Shown here: positions 11,301 through 22,300 of the stretch, piece after piece
How the letters are laid out: the number at the start of each line of letters is the position of its first letter
Numbering within the stretch: position 1 is the first letter of the stretch
From: Marasmius tenuissimus
Taxonomy: Eukaryota; Basidiomycota; Agaricomycetes; Agaricales; Marasmiaceae
Direction of reading: 5' to 3'
Assembly: GCA_029532415.1 (NCBI GenBank)
Contig: JAQOTA010000042.1
Span: 434,001 to 498,000, forward strand
DNA: 64,000 nt
The notes under the pieces: generated by a model
Database searches by the model: none
What the model was told of the DNA's origin: nothing
Seen by the model: only the letters and a program-made list of their open reading frames with translations
Translations under genes and position numbers: made by a program

Positions 11301-13022
11301 AGAGAATCAGGAGGGCGATGGCGAAGAGAATGAAGATGACAAAGATGAAGATGATGAAGATAGACAGCGGAAAAAGGCTGCGCTCGAAGAGCTTTCGTAT
11401 AACGCAGCCCTAGCCCTGGCAGGAGACGATCCCCAAGATTACATGCCCCATAGTAATCTTTCTGGTCCCTCAACAACCGACTCCAAAGAAGAGGAAGATA
11501 TCCCACGATCCGATGAAGCTATAGCAATGGAGTTAGCGGACGGTATTCCTCAAGATGTGGAGGCATTCAAAATCACCTTCACCGCCCAAGCTCCAACTTC
11601 CGCTGGTCCTTCCGCGCCTGCCGAGCAACCTTCAGCACCGAGATTTAGCTTCACTCCCCAGGTTCCAACCACTTCTGATCCCTCTGCGCCTACTGAAGCG
11701 TCAGCGCAAACTCCTGCTGAGCCGCCGTCAGCGCAAGCTCCACAGATTCGTCTCGCTGTGCCGGTAACACACCAAGGTCAACAGCTGTACTACTCAGTGG
11801 ATCCAGGCCAGAACCACGAGTGGTAGGAGTACTGGTGGCGGAGGGGGCAATAGGATCGCCCCATCTGTCTGAGACCAGGATTGCTACAAGAAGCCTGCCG
11901 GATATACCTCTCACACATGAAGATCAGAGGCTAATTGAACAGATGTTCGCCCTTCGGGGAACCCAGAGGTTCGAGGGGAACGACTGGAAGATCATATGTG
12001 GCTTTCTCGACGGTCAAAAATGCTTTGGTATGATAAGCGCTGACCGCAACAGAGAGGTGTGGTGTGATGGTAGTGGCGAGATCTTCCGCAAAGGGCTCTG
12101 GGGGATTACTGATCACCTCACCATCGACCATCGCATTTGTTGGGCCGATCCAGGACATCGGTGGCGGATTTATTGGACAGATTGATCGAAAAAACGATGG
12201 AAAGGTTTTCGTGTGGTTAACGGAGCATTTGAGTGGTGGCAGACCACTTCTGGAGTGAGAGTGTATGAAGGGCCATTCAACAACGACTTGTTCTCGCAAA
12301 ACGACGACGGAAGTTTGGAGTTGTTACACTGGCCACAAGGTGCGCCGGTACCCCAATGGTCGGAGGAAGAAATCAAGGAGGAAGATGAGCCCAACCGCTG
12401 GTCGGTTGCAGCGGATGAAGATTTGGAAACGAGAGCAGACGGAGGTGTCGAATCCCAGCACACGACACCGGGACCCCTACCACAGTCTCCCCAGTCTGAA
12501 TCATCCCGACCTCCCCCACTTGAATCTTCTCAACCTCCACCTGAGTCGTCCCAGCCAGACCCACTTCCAAAGCTCAAGATCTGGATTCCACTGGGGAAAG
12601 ATTCTTCTAGCACTACGGGAGCCGACAGAACACCGAAACCTGCTAGTGAGAGAGATGGTTCGATTACTCCAACTCCAGGGGGAGATCCAGGCCGTAGAGC
12701 GAGTCACGGAAGTTCTACTTCATTCTGCACGGCTCAGGAAGGTGGGCCATTTCACAGGCCAAGCACAGCGAGTGCAGCAAGTACAACTTCTAGAGCTTCG
12801 AAACGGGGAAGAAAAAAGGGGATTGGTGCCTCCGCCAGCACTTCATCGATAGGTAGACGAAGGAGTAAATGCTTGGGGGAAAGGGGGGGTCTGGGAAGGG
12901 AAAAGACACAGGCGGTGTTTGAACAGGACAAACAGGCGGCACAAGAGGCACGCCAAGACAAACGAAACGATAAGAAGAAGGAGAAGGAAAAGGAGGAAAG
13001 GGAAAAGGGATGGAGAACATGA
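8358..13022 (+). CDS. Large acidic, RGG/Pro-rich protein of unknown function, 5+ exons
   Basis: I do not recognise this family. Proposed exons are 8358-8549, 8597-9172, 9224-10756, 10816-11822 and 11879 onward. Junctions at 8550 (gtaacg), 9173 (gtaagt) and 11823 (gtagga) keep frame, and the 59-nt intron 10757-10815 (gttgat...ccag) restores frame. The start follows a Pro/Gln/acidic N-terminus (MSNPASMSQNPGQPQNPGG). Exon 2 is a helical domain of about 190 residues without motif. Exon 3 contains an acidic patch, then an RGG-type Gly/Arg segment and an Ala/Pro/Gly-rich linker (10027-10260). Three related segments resembling W-x-LVVRQGPRNS, GILREGPRHLIRF and IILQQGPRGSQLV suggest an internal repeat. 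A TGA at 12183-12185 interrupts a frame that continues with FEWWQTTSGVRVYEGPF to a Lys/Glu-rich end at 13022. So either an intron is missed or the gene carries a nonsense change. Nuclear or RNA-binding roles would be guesses. Confidence 0.6.
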
Positions 13023-13197
13023 GCGTTGAACATCTACAGAAGCTGATATGTACTCACAGTAAGCAAAAACAATCTTGTGTTTCCGTGATCGTGTTGAAAA
13101 GATGTTTCTAGATTCGTTATGTATTCTGTTGTTTCGTGATGGATTGTTATTTCGTGAATCGTTATTCTCGTTTTGATTGCTCCTAGAGTCCAAACAA
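13023..13197. other. 3' flank of the large gene
   Basis: Repeated gattcgttat / ttgttatttcgtgaatcgttattctcg-like AT-rich sequence with no coding pattern. Probably 3' UTR or intergenic. Confidence 0.4.
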
Positions 13198-13690
13198 GGG
13201 GAGCCGACCGAAGAAGGCTCACTGCGAGTACGCAACCGAAGAAGCTGTACTATCATGTATGCTATCTTGTGCTGGAATGTACTGATGAATACAGGGAAAT
13301 CGAATTCTTGGTGCTGCTTACTATGGCCAGGGTGTCCAGCGCAAATTAGCACGAATTGATTGGGCTCGCACTTGGCAAGGAGGTGCCTAGCACCGTTTTT
13401 GCGGTCCCTTGAGGTGTTCAGCTGGATCTTGAACTCGAGAATACTGCCGATGTGCTCAGCACAGGATCCCGAGATATGAACCAACCGCAGAAGGCTCATT
13501 TCATCCGACTACAGCTACCGCAGAAGCTGTATGGATATGGAACGTGGCATATTCGCAATGTTGAAGGTATCCAGTCTGGCTCGGAATCATCGAAGGTGCC
13601 CAGCACCGAAGTCTGAGTTCTGAGCCAACTAAAGAAAGCTCAATTTACCCGACTACAGCTACCGCAGAAGCTATAGGGGATGCGGAACGT
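13198..13690. repeat. Degenerate triplicated repeat
   Basis: A motif beginning gagccgaccgaagaaggctc and ending in an accg(c/a)agaagctgta block occurs at about 13199, 13478 and 13622. A second motif, aggtgcc(t/c)agcaccg, occurs at about 13379 and 13594 and is itself nearly palindromic. Spacing is irregular (about 280, 145 and 215 bp), so this is a decayed tandem array and not a clean minisatellite. No open frame spans it. Confidence 0.55.
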
Positions 13691-14257
13691 GGCAGTCGCA
13701 AGGAGTCTTGAGGTCTTGAAATTGATATGCTGAAGTAAGAGTTGTCAATTTTTCCATCTGAATTTGAGCGACAGACTTACCGTTGAGTTGAATAGCTTGA
13801 TGAGGGGGCAGTCAGTCTGCCGTAGCGGACGACGCTCAAATCTCGGCCATAGAAGAGATGGTGGAACACTGCTCAGTTAGAGTGGGAAAAATCAACAATT
13901 TTGTTTGACTCCGCTTGGAGCCCTGCTCAGTCAAACAACAGCTAATAACAGCTTTGGCCTTCTACTTCTGTCACTCGAGTCAGACGCGCGCAACGTCCAT
14001 CCTTCATACCTCTCAACCATACCCATACCCAGCCATACCCAACTATACCCAACTTCAACTTCACTACTCCACTTCAGTAGAGTACTTGAGCGGTCTTCTG
14101 CGGTCAACTGCATCCTACACTCCGATTTTCGATCTCACTTGCTACGCGTTGCACGCGTTTTTGTTCGTCGGTAAGCTCCAAGATATCAGTCCTAATTCAT
14201 GCGGAATACCTTACAAGCCAATGCCAGTCTTCTCTCTCCAATGGCAGAAGGCAAGTA
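13691..14257. other. Intergenic, possible upstream exon
   Basis: Frames at 13905-14174 and 13915-14313 overlap and contain low-complexity TACCCA-type sequence at 14015-14060. They may include the 5' part of the gene at 14.8 kb, which the DNA element at 14258 has separated, but no exon could be defined. Confidence 0.3.
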
Positions 14258-14825
14258 CAGTTGAAAATATTATATGGAATAATATGCTATGGAATAATCG
14301 CCGTGTGGAATAGAATTTTCGTGGAACGGGCTCGGGAGGCGGAGATATTCCACATGATTGTATTCCGGAATACGGAATAGCCCTGTGGGGACTTTATTCC
14401 ATATGGTGGGTGAGTTTCTTTTTTAGTTTTGTGATTGTCATCCCAAAATGGTCAGGAGACACCCAAAAATGGCCATGAGTCGCCCAAAATGGGCATTTGA
14501 GCTTGATCGGTCTCGTGCTCTTGAAGCTGCTTGTTATCTTGAGACTGTCTGCCAGAACCAAGGTGATTTGGACAATTCATTTGATTTATCCCACCTTTTG
14601 CTGTGTTTCCGGGGTGAACTCAGACGTGATGCTGAGGCCTCCAAGAAACAAGTTACAATCCAGTCATATTTTACCCGTAAATAGCTTGTACTATACAGAG
14701 ATTACCATGTTACTGAATCTAAAAAAAAATTCACTCAAAAATGCCTATTTTATTCTCTGGAATAACTGCAATATGGAATATGGATTGGGTGGAACCCACA
14801 ATATTCCATATGATATATTCAACTG
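14258..14825 (+). mobile_element. Pogo/Tigger-like non-autonomous DNA element, TA target duplication
   Basis: Terminal inverted repeats are visible. The left end reads cagttgaaaatattatatgg; the right end in reverse complement reads cagttgaatatatcatatgg. Both ends are flanked by TA (14256-14257 and 14826-14827), the target site of the Tc1/mariner-pogo superfamily, and the CAG start fits pogo-type ends. Subterminal regions repeat tggaata-type motifs many times on both sides, possible transposase binding sites. The interior keeps only the tail of a transposase-like frame. At 568 bp it cannot be autonomous and is best read as an internally deleted derivative. Confidence 0.75.
14448..14684 (+). 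pseudogene. C-terminal remnant of a DDE transposase
   Basis: A 78-codon frame inside the element ends with KKQVTIQSYFTRK. Tails of this kind (basic residues, then a short Gln/Ser-rich stretch ending in YF) close many pogo/Tigger-type fungal transposases. Upstream LEAACYLETVCQ is a helical segment. There is no catalytic DDE triad and no CENP-B-type DNA-binding domain; they would lie in the deleted part. Family assignment rests mainly on the flanking TIRs and TA duplication. Confidence 0.4.
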
Positions 14826-14827
14826 TA

Positions 14828-17043
14828 GTACCAACACTCCTTTACGGAAGAGCTGTGGGCTTTCTGTCCCGCTCCTCTGAGGAAGAGCTGGTTCATCATC
14901 GCAAGTTCTGACTTATCTACAGGTCTCTTACCCATCCAATCAAACGAGGGCAGAGTTGGTGCGGTTTTTAAGGACCTGGAAGTTTTTGTAACAACACCCA
15001 ATGCTGAAGTCGTATTCGATCCTCTTTGTGGTGTTCGCTCGATTCATTTGAGAAAGGATGACCATTTTGGCCTCGAAGACCCGTTGTTCTTCCCGCAACC
15101 TTTCAGTCTTGCATGTCCCCATCTCGCCTTGATTCCTCTCCCAACGACAGATCTTGAGAATACCAATTTCGTCTGCTGGCATCGTCCAACTACCCACGAC
15201 TTCGAGTTCGTCAATCGTGAGGACCAGTCAGGATCTTCGGCAGGACTTGGCCTTTTCACGAAAGTCCTTCATACGCAACTACGAGATGTAGTTTCTCGGG
15301 CCACGGATCGTATCACGGTGCTACGCGAATCTCACCAATCCCTCACTTCCGACAAGTTCATACAGAACTACTTCACCAGTCTACAGTGGCTGCTTGCCCA
15401 GTTAAATTGTGCTTGCGGGTACTCTCGTTGGTTGCGCACATTTGCTATCATCCAGCGGATCTGCTTGGAGCTTAATGCCCGCATTACCTGGTTGGTTGAC
15501 TTCGCTAACCGCTGGGAAAACACCGACGCCGTTGTATTTGTTGAAGCCCGCAAACCTTTGCGAGTCGTCGGCGCACTGGCCGGGAACACCGAGCTAGCAC
15601 AAAGACTGTGGTCTTTAGGTGAGTGTTCTTTCCCCGTCCCTTTCTCTATTTTCCTCAGAGGCTCAGAGGTCTTTTAGGTGTTCCGGTGTGGTTGGTTCGA
15701 CCATTGGGCGAGAAGAATCCCAGTTTATGAGTCCTCAAGTGGATAGATTCCCCCGACCCTGTGGAGAGCCTGAGTATGCGGACCGGTGGCTTCCGTCTAT
15801 CCCTGGAGGATAGCGATCTGCCCAATCCTGTGGTATGGAGTGGTCGCATCAGGCTTCAGAATTTCGATTGATACGAAATGATGTTGCATGAGCTTTGAAA
15901 TTCGGCGACAGCTCATTTGTATGAAGAAGAAGAGCCAACACCTGCATCCTCTGAACGTGAGTCTCTTGCTCCAAGCCCACATTTTTTGAACTCACGTTGC
16001 TTTAGCTCCCACAAAGCGACAGCGTCTGGATCCCAAGGCTTCCCTCGCACCTCCTCCACCTCCACCGACTACGCGAGTCAAGTTCAACGAAGTTCAGGCA
16101 CCCATCATGCCCCCCTTTCTCAAACCCTGGCGACAGGCTTCAGAGCGTGTTGGAGAAATGTTCAATCCGAACGCTCACCTTACACCCCTGGGCTATTTCA
16201 TGCCTGACCCCCAAATGATCACTGTCTGTGGTCTGGAGTCTGGAAGATTCGACATGAGAATCACATACCTTGAAGTATGGCTGAAGCTGCGCCACGTCCT
16301 CTGTTATCGACTCTGTACGCCGACTCTGAAGCCTATGGGCCCATCTCGATGGAGAACTGTGCTGGGCATTGAGAAGATGGGGTTCAAGGACAAAAAGGCC
16401 GCAAAACAGAAGGCAGAAGTCGAGGCTCTTCTCGTGGAGACTCTGAAGTCAGCGAATCTTGAAGTATGTTGTTTTCGCTCATCTTTTGTTTGGCGTTCAT
16501 GTACCTATCTCATAGAGCACGGTGGATATCAGTCGACTGGACACGGCTAGTGTTTCCTGGAAGGGCTCAGGTATCAGCGTTGCTGCTGCTTCCAATGTGG
16601 TGCTGCAGGAGATCTTGTGGGAGCTATTCGAGATTGGATTCCGCTACGAGCTGATGATCATGGACCGGAAGTTCTATGGAGGTAAACTTCCTCGCGAGGA
16701 GTGGGAGCTAGAGCTTCTGGTCACGTACCTGCGTCATTTCAATGGATCCATTGTTCTGGCCAGTCTCGGAGAGGGCAAAGAAGGTTTTGCATCAACTGAG
16801 CTCCTTCAACGTCGTATGGCCCTCTGGCTATTTCTTGTTGCCATGGATGAATGGACTGGTGCTGGAAAACTGCCTGCCACTCTCCAGCGTGTCTGCACTA
16901 TGGAAGAGAATCGACCCACATGAGACAGCCATTTCTGCTTGTGAGGTCGATGAAATTGAATATGCAGTCGCCCTGCACTATATCTCTTGTTTTGCTACCA
17001 CATCTGGGCGGGCCCCGACCCTTCCTCACCGTCTACCTTAAAG
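14828..17043 (+). CDS. Basidiomycete hypothetical protein, multi-exon
   Basis: This follows the pattern of a lineage-specific agaricomycete family whose function is unknown to me. A continuous frame from about 14835 to 15619 contains VRSIHLRKDDHFGLEDPLFF and ends LAQRLWSLG at a gtgagt donor. The next exon starts with GVPVWLVRPLGEKN (15680). Later exons read APTKRQRLDP (after a 50-nt intron at about 15957-16006) and then LKPWRQASERVGEMFNPNAH. These continue to a donor at 16462, then a block with ELFEIGFRYELMIMDRKFYG. The end reads CEVDEIEYAVALHYISCFAT then GRAPTLPHRLP before the stop at 17043. The region 15720-15950 does not join cleanly, which suggests one more intron or a frameshift. The start is uncertain because the pogo-like element sits immediately upstream and may have separated the first exon. 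Confidence 0.5.
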
Positions 17044-17199
17044 TCTAGTACAATATTGCTATGTACAATCATACTCGTACTTCGCTTTCTGCGCATGCCT
17101 GTCAACCACGAGTGTGTGCCGTGTGAACGTTATCTGATATCGACGGTTTACCCTTCTCTCTCTTGCGCCAAATTGTTCTAACCTTGATCTCACTCGAAT

Positions 17200-17810
17200 A
17201 TGCTCACTGATTCACACAATGAACTGGATGCTGAAGGTATGCAAGCTGGATCGCTATAAATTCCTTGACTAACCCACCTTCAGATACTTGGGAGCCCCCG
17301 CGTTATCTTAACGACGTAGAAAACGAGCTTCAAGAAGCGATTGAGATGCGAGACATCTCCATACAGGGCTCTAAAGACTTAAGGAGGCGCTTTCATGAAC
17401 TGCGCAAAGAGTCTCACAATCTCGAGCAGGTGATCAGGCTTGGAAGGAGAATTGCATGTGGTGGTGGTTGTCGATGGTCACTCCGGACGATTATAGCGAG
17501 AAGAAGACCTACCAGGGATGGTGGCCGCCGATGGTTGGAGGATAGGTTGGAGGTAGTGCAAGGAGAGTGTGGAAGAGTCCACGAAGGCAGGCATATATCT
17601 GCTCTTTGTCTCAAGGAGTGAGTACCTATGATTCTTCTTACATTTTGTCCCGCACTTACTGATTTCTACAGAGCTAAAGAGGAAATCAGACATTTAAGGG
17701 AAGAATGGCATGCTAAATACGAGTCATACAACAATGAAAGAGTTATCTTTACTGCAGAAGAGGTAGCACACCTTGCCCCCTCTATCGATAGTCCTATGTC
17801 TATGTCCTAA
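17200..17810 (+). CDS. Small coiled-coil protein, 169 aa, three exons
   Basis: Exons 17200-17236, 17284-17617 and 17672-17810 join in frame with consensus splice sites (gtatgc...ttcag and gtgagt...ctacag). The sum is 510 nt including the stop. The start at 17200 is the only ATG that gives this join. The product has heptad-like charged stretches (ENELQEAIEMRDISIQGSK and AKEEIRHLREEWHAKYES), an Arg-rich centre and no signal or membrane segment. A coiled coil is likely; function is unknown. It follows the 14.8-17.0 kb gene on the same strand after 156 bp. Confidence 0.55.
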
Positions 17811-18403
17811 GTACCTAAGTGTGTCACGAATGGCCTCTGTGAAGAAACCTCTCAAGCCACCTGAACTCACTCAGAGATAAGACTAGTTGATAGAAAAGTA
17901 AAAGAGTAGATTGAGCAGCCAAAAGCTCAACCCAGCACAAGTGCTACAAGCGGTGGGGAGACAAAGTGGACAAGCTGGGAAACTACCTACAGAGACCATG
18001 AGTATATATGAGAATATGCATCACAAGGAATGAATGAAATGATGAGAACTGTCAAAAGTATCCATGAGAGAAAAGCGGGGAAGTCAAACCAAACATGTAT
18101 AGTTGTAACCAATGGTAAGGTATGAGAAAGAGATCAAAAGATGATTGTTCCATGATGAAAGACCAAAATAACTGATATGGCTCAATAAGTAAATGAGGAT
18201 GACAGGTGCCAATGCTATGTTGATGGGAGAATTGACTGGAATAACTCTGGTGATGGTAAATGGCAAGATCCGGGGAAGTAGGGCCGGCACCGGGGTGGAC
18301 AGGACAAAAGAATAGTGGCAGTTTGTGACAAAGTGTTGTACATATGCCTACTTATCATTGTATCCGTGCCTTCCTGATCTCTCTCGCTTCCCCACCTCCT
18401 TCC
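17811..18403. other. No recognisable gene
   Basis: AG-rich sequence without coding signs. It separates the coiled-coil gene from the convergent transposase and should contain both 3' ends and the left end of the DNA transposon. I looked for CACTA-type termini here and did not find a convincing one. Confidence 0.4.
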
Positions 18404-21400
18404 CTAATCTGTACTTTCAACTGACCGGCGTTCGCGGTCCAAACCTGCACACACTACCAATATCTCTCTGTTGATTCCATACGTACCGGCGGGTCTACAG
18501 TACACAACAGTGTGAGTGATAAGGTGTGAAGGTTCAATAACTCGAACCTCCCCTGAGGGAGCGGCATCCATTATCTCCGTCTTGAAACGTAGTCGGGTGG
18601 TGAATGGAGATAGTTGTTGGTCTGGGGCCCGAAGTGCTTTGTGGACTTTCACAAACATAAAGATTCGTGCTGTGTTGTGTAAAGGAATCTCGAAGATGGC
18701 GTGAATAAAGCCTGTAAGCTTGGCACTTCGATTGTAGTTGTGAAACTGGATGGAGCTATTCCCATCATGATACTTGTAACAGCTGAAAGTGACATTGTTG
18801 TGGCGGAAGCGTTTGAGAGGTTTACCAAGGCGAGGGAGGACTGTGGAATTTGGATGAGGATTGTTAGTGTTCTATGCACACCAGCGTTGGCGGGGTTCCT
18901 TGGACTGGAGGTAGGCAAGAATTTGGTGGTAGTGATTGAATGAGTCGTCCTCACTGGTCATTTCAAGAAGTTCACTATCTGTGCGGATTTGTGCCTGTTC
19001 ACTGCTACTGAGAGGTTGTTGGTTGGCATTGATAGATGATGGTGGAGTTTGGAAGAGTGTTTTGGCAAATTCTTGTAACTCGGGGGACTCCAGAGAGAGA
19101 TATCCATCAAGGTAAGCCTGTAGCCACCCCAGAGTACACATATGGCGAAGCATTGTGTAGTCATGTTCATCTGGCCTGTTATGAACATCATGCAAGAGTA
19201 ATCAACCTCAAGGACTCACAGATCTTCCTATATGTGGAAATTTGCTGGAACTTCCCATTGAGCTGCTCTCCTGGCATCTCGCTGACCAAAGTAAGTGGCC
19301 CCCAATGCTTCATCAGCTCAACCTTATGTCCAGCATAGTGATCATTGGGCTTTGACGTATATCCAGGAAAAACTGCCTTTGTAGACTTCCGATATTCTGT
19401 GTAGTGGTGTCTGTATGCTTCTGCCTCCTCATACGATGTTGAGTACGCCATGACAATATTGGTTGCTGCAACAAGGTGATAGAAATTGTCCAGAATTTGG
19501 ATGTTGTTATTGGTGCAGTGTGGATAATACCACAGCTCAGGAATGATGAGGGGAAATACCACAGTAAATAGGAGGACGTATTCTGTTGCTTTGAGCTTTC
19601 CATGACTGGCTTCTCCAAGATTTTTTGGAGGCCGATGAACATGGGAAGGGAGTGGAAGGTCAGAAATGCAGGCACGTATTGTGGTAAGCTCGCTACGTGT
19701 GAATGTGAAGGGGGGTGGTTGGTAATCAGAGTCATCAGAGTCTGATTCATCAGCCCAAGGAGGTCGCACGGTCGAATCGGATAAGGGCGTTTGGGCAGGT
19801 GATATCGGAGTCTGAGAGGGAGATGAAGGGGTGTGAGAGGGGGGTGGATTTCCGCCCTCTTCAGTTTGAAAGGACTGTGAGGACCATGATGAATGGAAGG
19901 CCTGGTACCCCCTGATCAGCTCATAATCTTCATCCTCGCTAGTACTTGCCAGTGATGCCACTTCATCCTCCAGTTCCTCAAAGTCTACCTCCAGTGCAAA
20001 GTCGTCTTCGGCAGGATCAACCTCTATATTCCACTTCTGCCGGAGGTGGGATTGTAGATAGCCATGTGCAGTGTTGTGCATACAGCCAAGAAGAACATTT
20101 TCGACAGATGCTGTTATCCAGTTTGGTAAATCATGCAGTGGTGTCCATTGCACACCATTCTTTGTAGCTGTCTGTTGTCGATCTACAACTGTTGTTTGAG
20201 TCTGCCAGTCTGCAACCTGTTTAGCAACAGTTTGGCTATCATGTGGCTTCCATGTCTCTGTATTCCACTCTTCAACATCTTCAGATCTCTCCAGGCACCA
20301 GGAGCAGTATAGATTAGCACTATGGCTAAGAAAACCAGATGCTAGCTGTGCAGCCTCCAGATCGGCAATGAGCGGCACTGAGGCAACCCATTGTTTCACT
20401 GTTTCTGGAAAACGGTGTGTCCGCACAGATTGTGCATGCCACCAGGGGATAATCTGATTTGTAATGTGGCTGAGAACGTGTGGAAGTGCAGCAACACTGG
20501 GCTTGTGTGGACCAGGTATGATTCCAACAATGTAAACATTTTCGGGTAGGTATCGGATGTCAGGGGAAAGGTGAAGGCAGCACATAATGACTGCACCTGA
20601 GGATATGTTCTTGCCAGCGATTTTATTGGTAAAAGGGTTGAACCAGTTGATATAGAGACCAAACACAAGATTCCCTTCGGTTAAAGGGAGTCCAGGTATG
20701 GTATGCCATGCTTGACTTTCCCATGTGTTGCGGAGGACACTATTCTGTGTCATGGGAGTTCAATAGGATTCATCGGAAAGGCCCTCAACCCCTGGACACT
20801 GTAAAAAGAACTCCAACCATTCCTGAAATGACTGCAAGGTAAATATCCGCTTTGGAACCATTTTTTGAAGGTCACCCAGTCGACGTCTCTCTTTCATGAG
20901 TTCTCCACAAACACGGCCTCGGATTGTGTTTCCTTTATGTGTACATCTGTCAGGAACAGCATGGAGTGGATACTGGGTGAAACACCGAGGGCAGGAAGCT
21001 GTTTGTATGAGATCTGGTCTCAGATTGAGGTGCTTCAAGACCGAACGGACATCAAGAGGTATGGTGGGTAATGGAAAGGGATAATGTAGACCATTGCTGA
21101 CTATTTGTGAGAGGAGGCTGAAGACATGACCCAGAATTGTGTGAAGAGATTTGAGAACAATATTGGTTGTTTTGCGGCTTGCACCACCCTTGAGGTGTAG
21201 CCACGCTGCCAGTATGCAGACCATCTTCGTGATTTTAGAGACAGCACTATCAAGATCTACTCTCAATATCATCAGCATGGTCATAATATATTCCTCGAAG
21301 CATCATACAACTAACCCAATCCCTCAAGAATGTCTTGGAGCTCATCAAGGTCAATGCTATCATCAACATTGTCCTTGCCAGATCGTTCATCTGTAGAAGA

Positions 21401-21580
21401 TGGCTCTTCACCTGCCTGGGATCTGTCTGCATCAAAATGCTTCCTCCGAGTAGACTTGCTGACAAGCTGCCCTGGCATCCTCACCCCAGTAGTGGATGTA
21501 TACTCCTGACGACAACAAATTGTACATCCGCAATGATACAGCCGCTGCTGTTCCCCTCGCTTTGGGTGGGCTGAGGCCAT
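18404..21580 (-). pseudogene. Tnp2-type (EnSpm/CACTA-like) transposase
   Basis: This is a minus-strand DNA transposase gene. Exon 1 (21580 to about 21320) starts MASAHPKRG, has a CGCTICC zinc-type cluster and an acidic DLDELQDILEG end. After a short intron the frame resumes with DLDSAVSKITKMVCILAAWL and a CPRCFTQYPLH motif. The catalytic region reads GLYINWFNPFTNKIAGKNIS and then LPENVYIVGIIPGPHKPS, the core of the Tnp2 domain. Further on come CSWCLERS, LLGCMHNTAHGYLQ and a KPNDHYAGHKVELMKHWGPL segment near 19250-19330. Separate exons follow: DEHDYTMLRHMCTLGWLQAY (19195-18872) and a tail with CRPAGTYGINREILVV (about 18480). An in-frame TGA at 20757-20759 lies between DESY and TPMTQNS, where CGA would keep the frame. 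So the copy is probably dead. Termini and target duplication were not identified. Confidence 0.75.
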
Positions 21581-22212
21581 TGAAGCCTATTGAACTAAGA
21601 GCTACAACCACAATCAACTATATATCTGCCTCTGATAGGAAATCGGCGCAAGACAACAGGCGTTCAAGGAAGCTAATAATGGGGGAACTATGTAGAAGAC
21701 CGTAGTTCTCTACACGGACTTTTAGGTCCTGCCACACCAGCTTCCCGCCACGTTGCGTTCAAACAGAGACCCTGAGTCAAAAGCCGAACAGAGGACCTGG
21801 GATGGGCTTGTTTGAACCTAGCCTTGTTCTACTATCAGTGTAAGCAGACAATTGATGGTTGGGTCCCAACTCTGTAGTCTGCAGCTCAGATGAAGACAAA
21901 CTACAGAGTTCAGGGAGAGGAAATCAATGTTATATTATACGGCCCTGTTGAAAGACAGAGAACTCACCCAACAGCACAAAAACTTTGGTGTTGAGAACGG
22001 GAGAGAGGGAATTAATGCTCATTGCTGGCAGCGAGCTGATAGGATAGGTCGGGCCGGGAGCAAAGTGATGAAGGGACACCTGTCCTACTTTCACGGGCAG
22101 ACGCACGAGGGCGCATGCTGTTTACGCGCAATTTTCCATTGGCTACAATATTGAGGACTATTCTGATGTGACTACGTTACATTTCTTATTTATTGAAACT
22201 CCGCCGATCTCT
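21581..22212. other. No recognisable gene
   Basis: Region upstream of the transposase start. It presumably contains its promoter and the right terminus of the transposon, neither of which I could delimit. Confidence 0.4.
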
Positions 22213-22300
22213 CGCCATGAGGACTCAAGTTGTCCTCAAGTTGATCTCACCCGAGACCATCTCGGTTGAGTCTCAACTGAGACGCCTTCTGCCCCCAGTG
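22213..22300 (+). repeat. Dispersed ~90-bp repeat, copy 2
   Basis: It matches the reverse complement of 5980-6078, including tcaagttgatctcacccgag and a mutated version of the palindrome. One 11-bp tandem unit is missing compared with copy 1. Confidence 0.7.

Noticed and set aside
12843..13499. Minus-strand 218-codon frame
   Set aside because: Ser/Phe/Leu-rich low complexity produced by the antisense of the Lys/Glu-rich tail of the large gene.
17813..21760. CACTA-type termini of the Tnp2 element
   Set aside because: Candidate short inverted matches were found but none with a credible 3-bp duplication.
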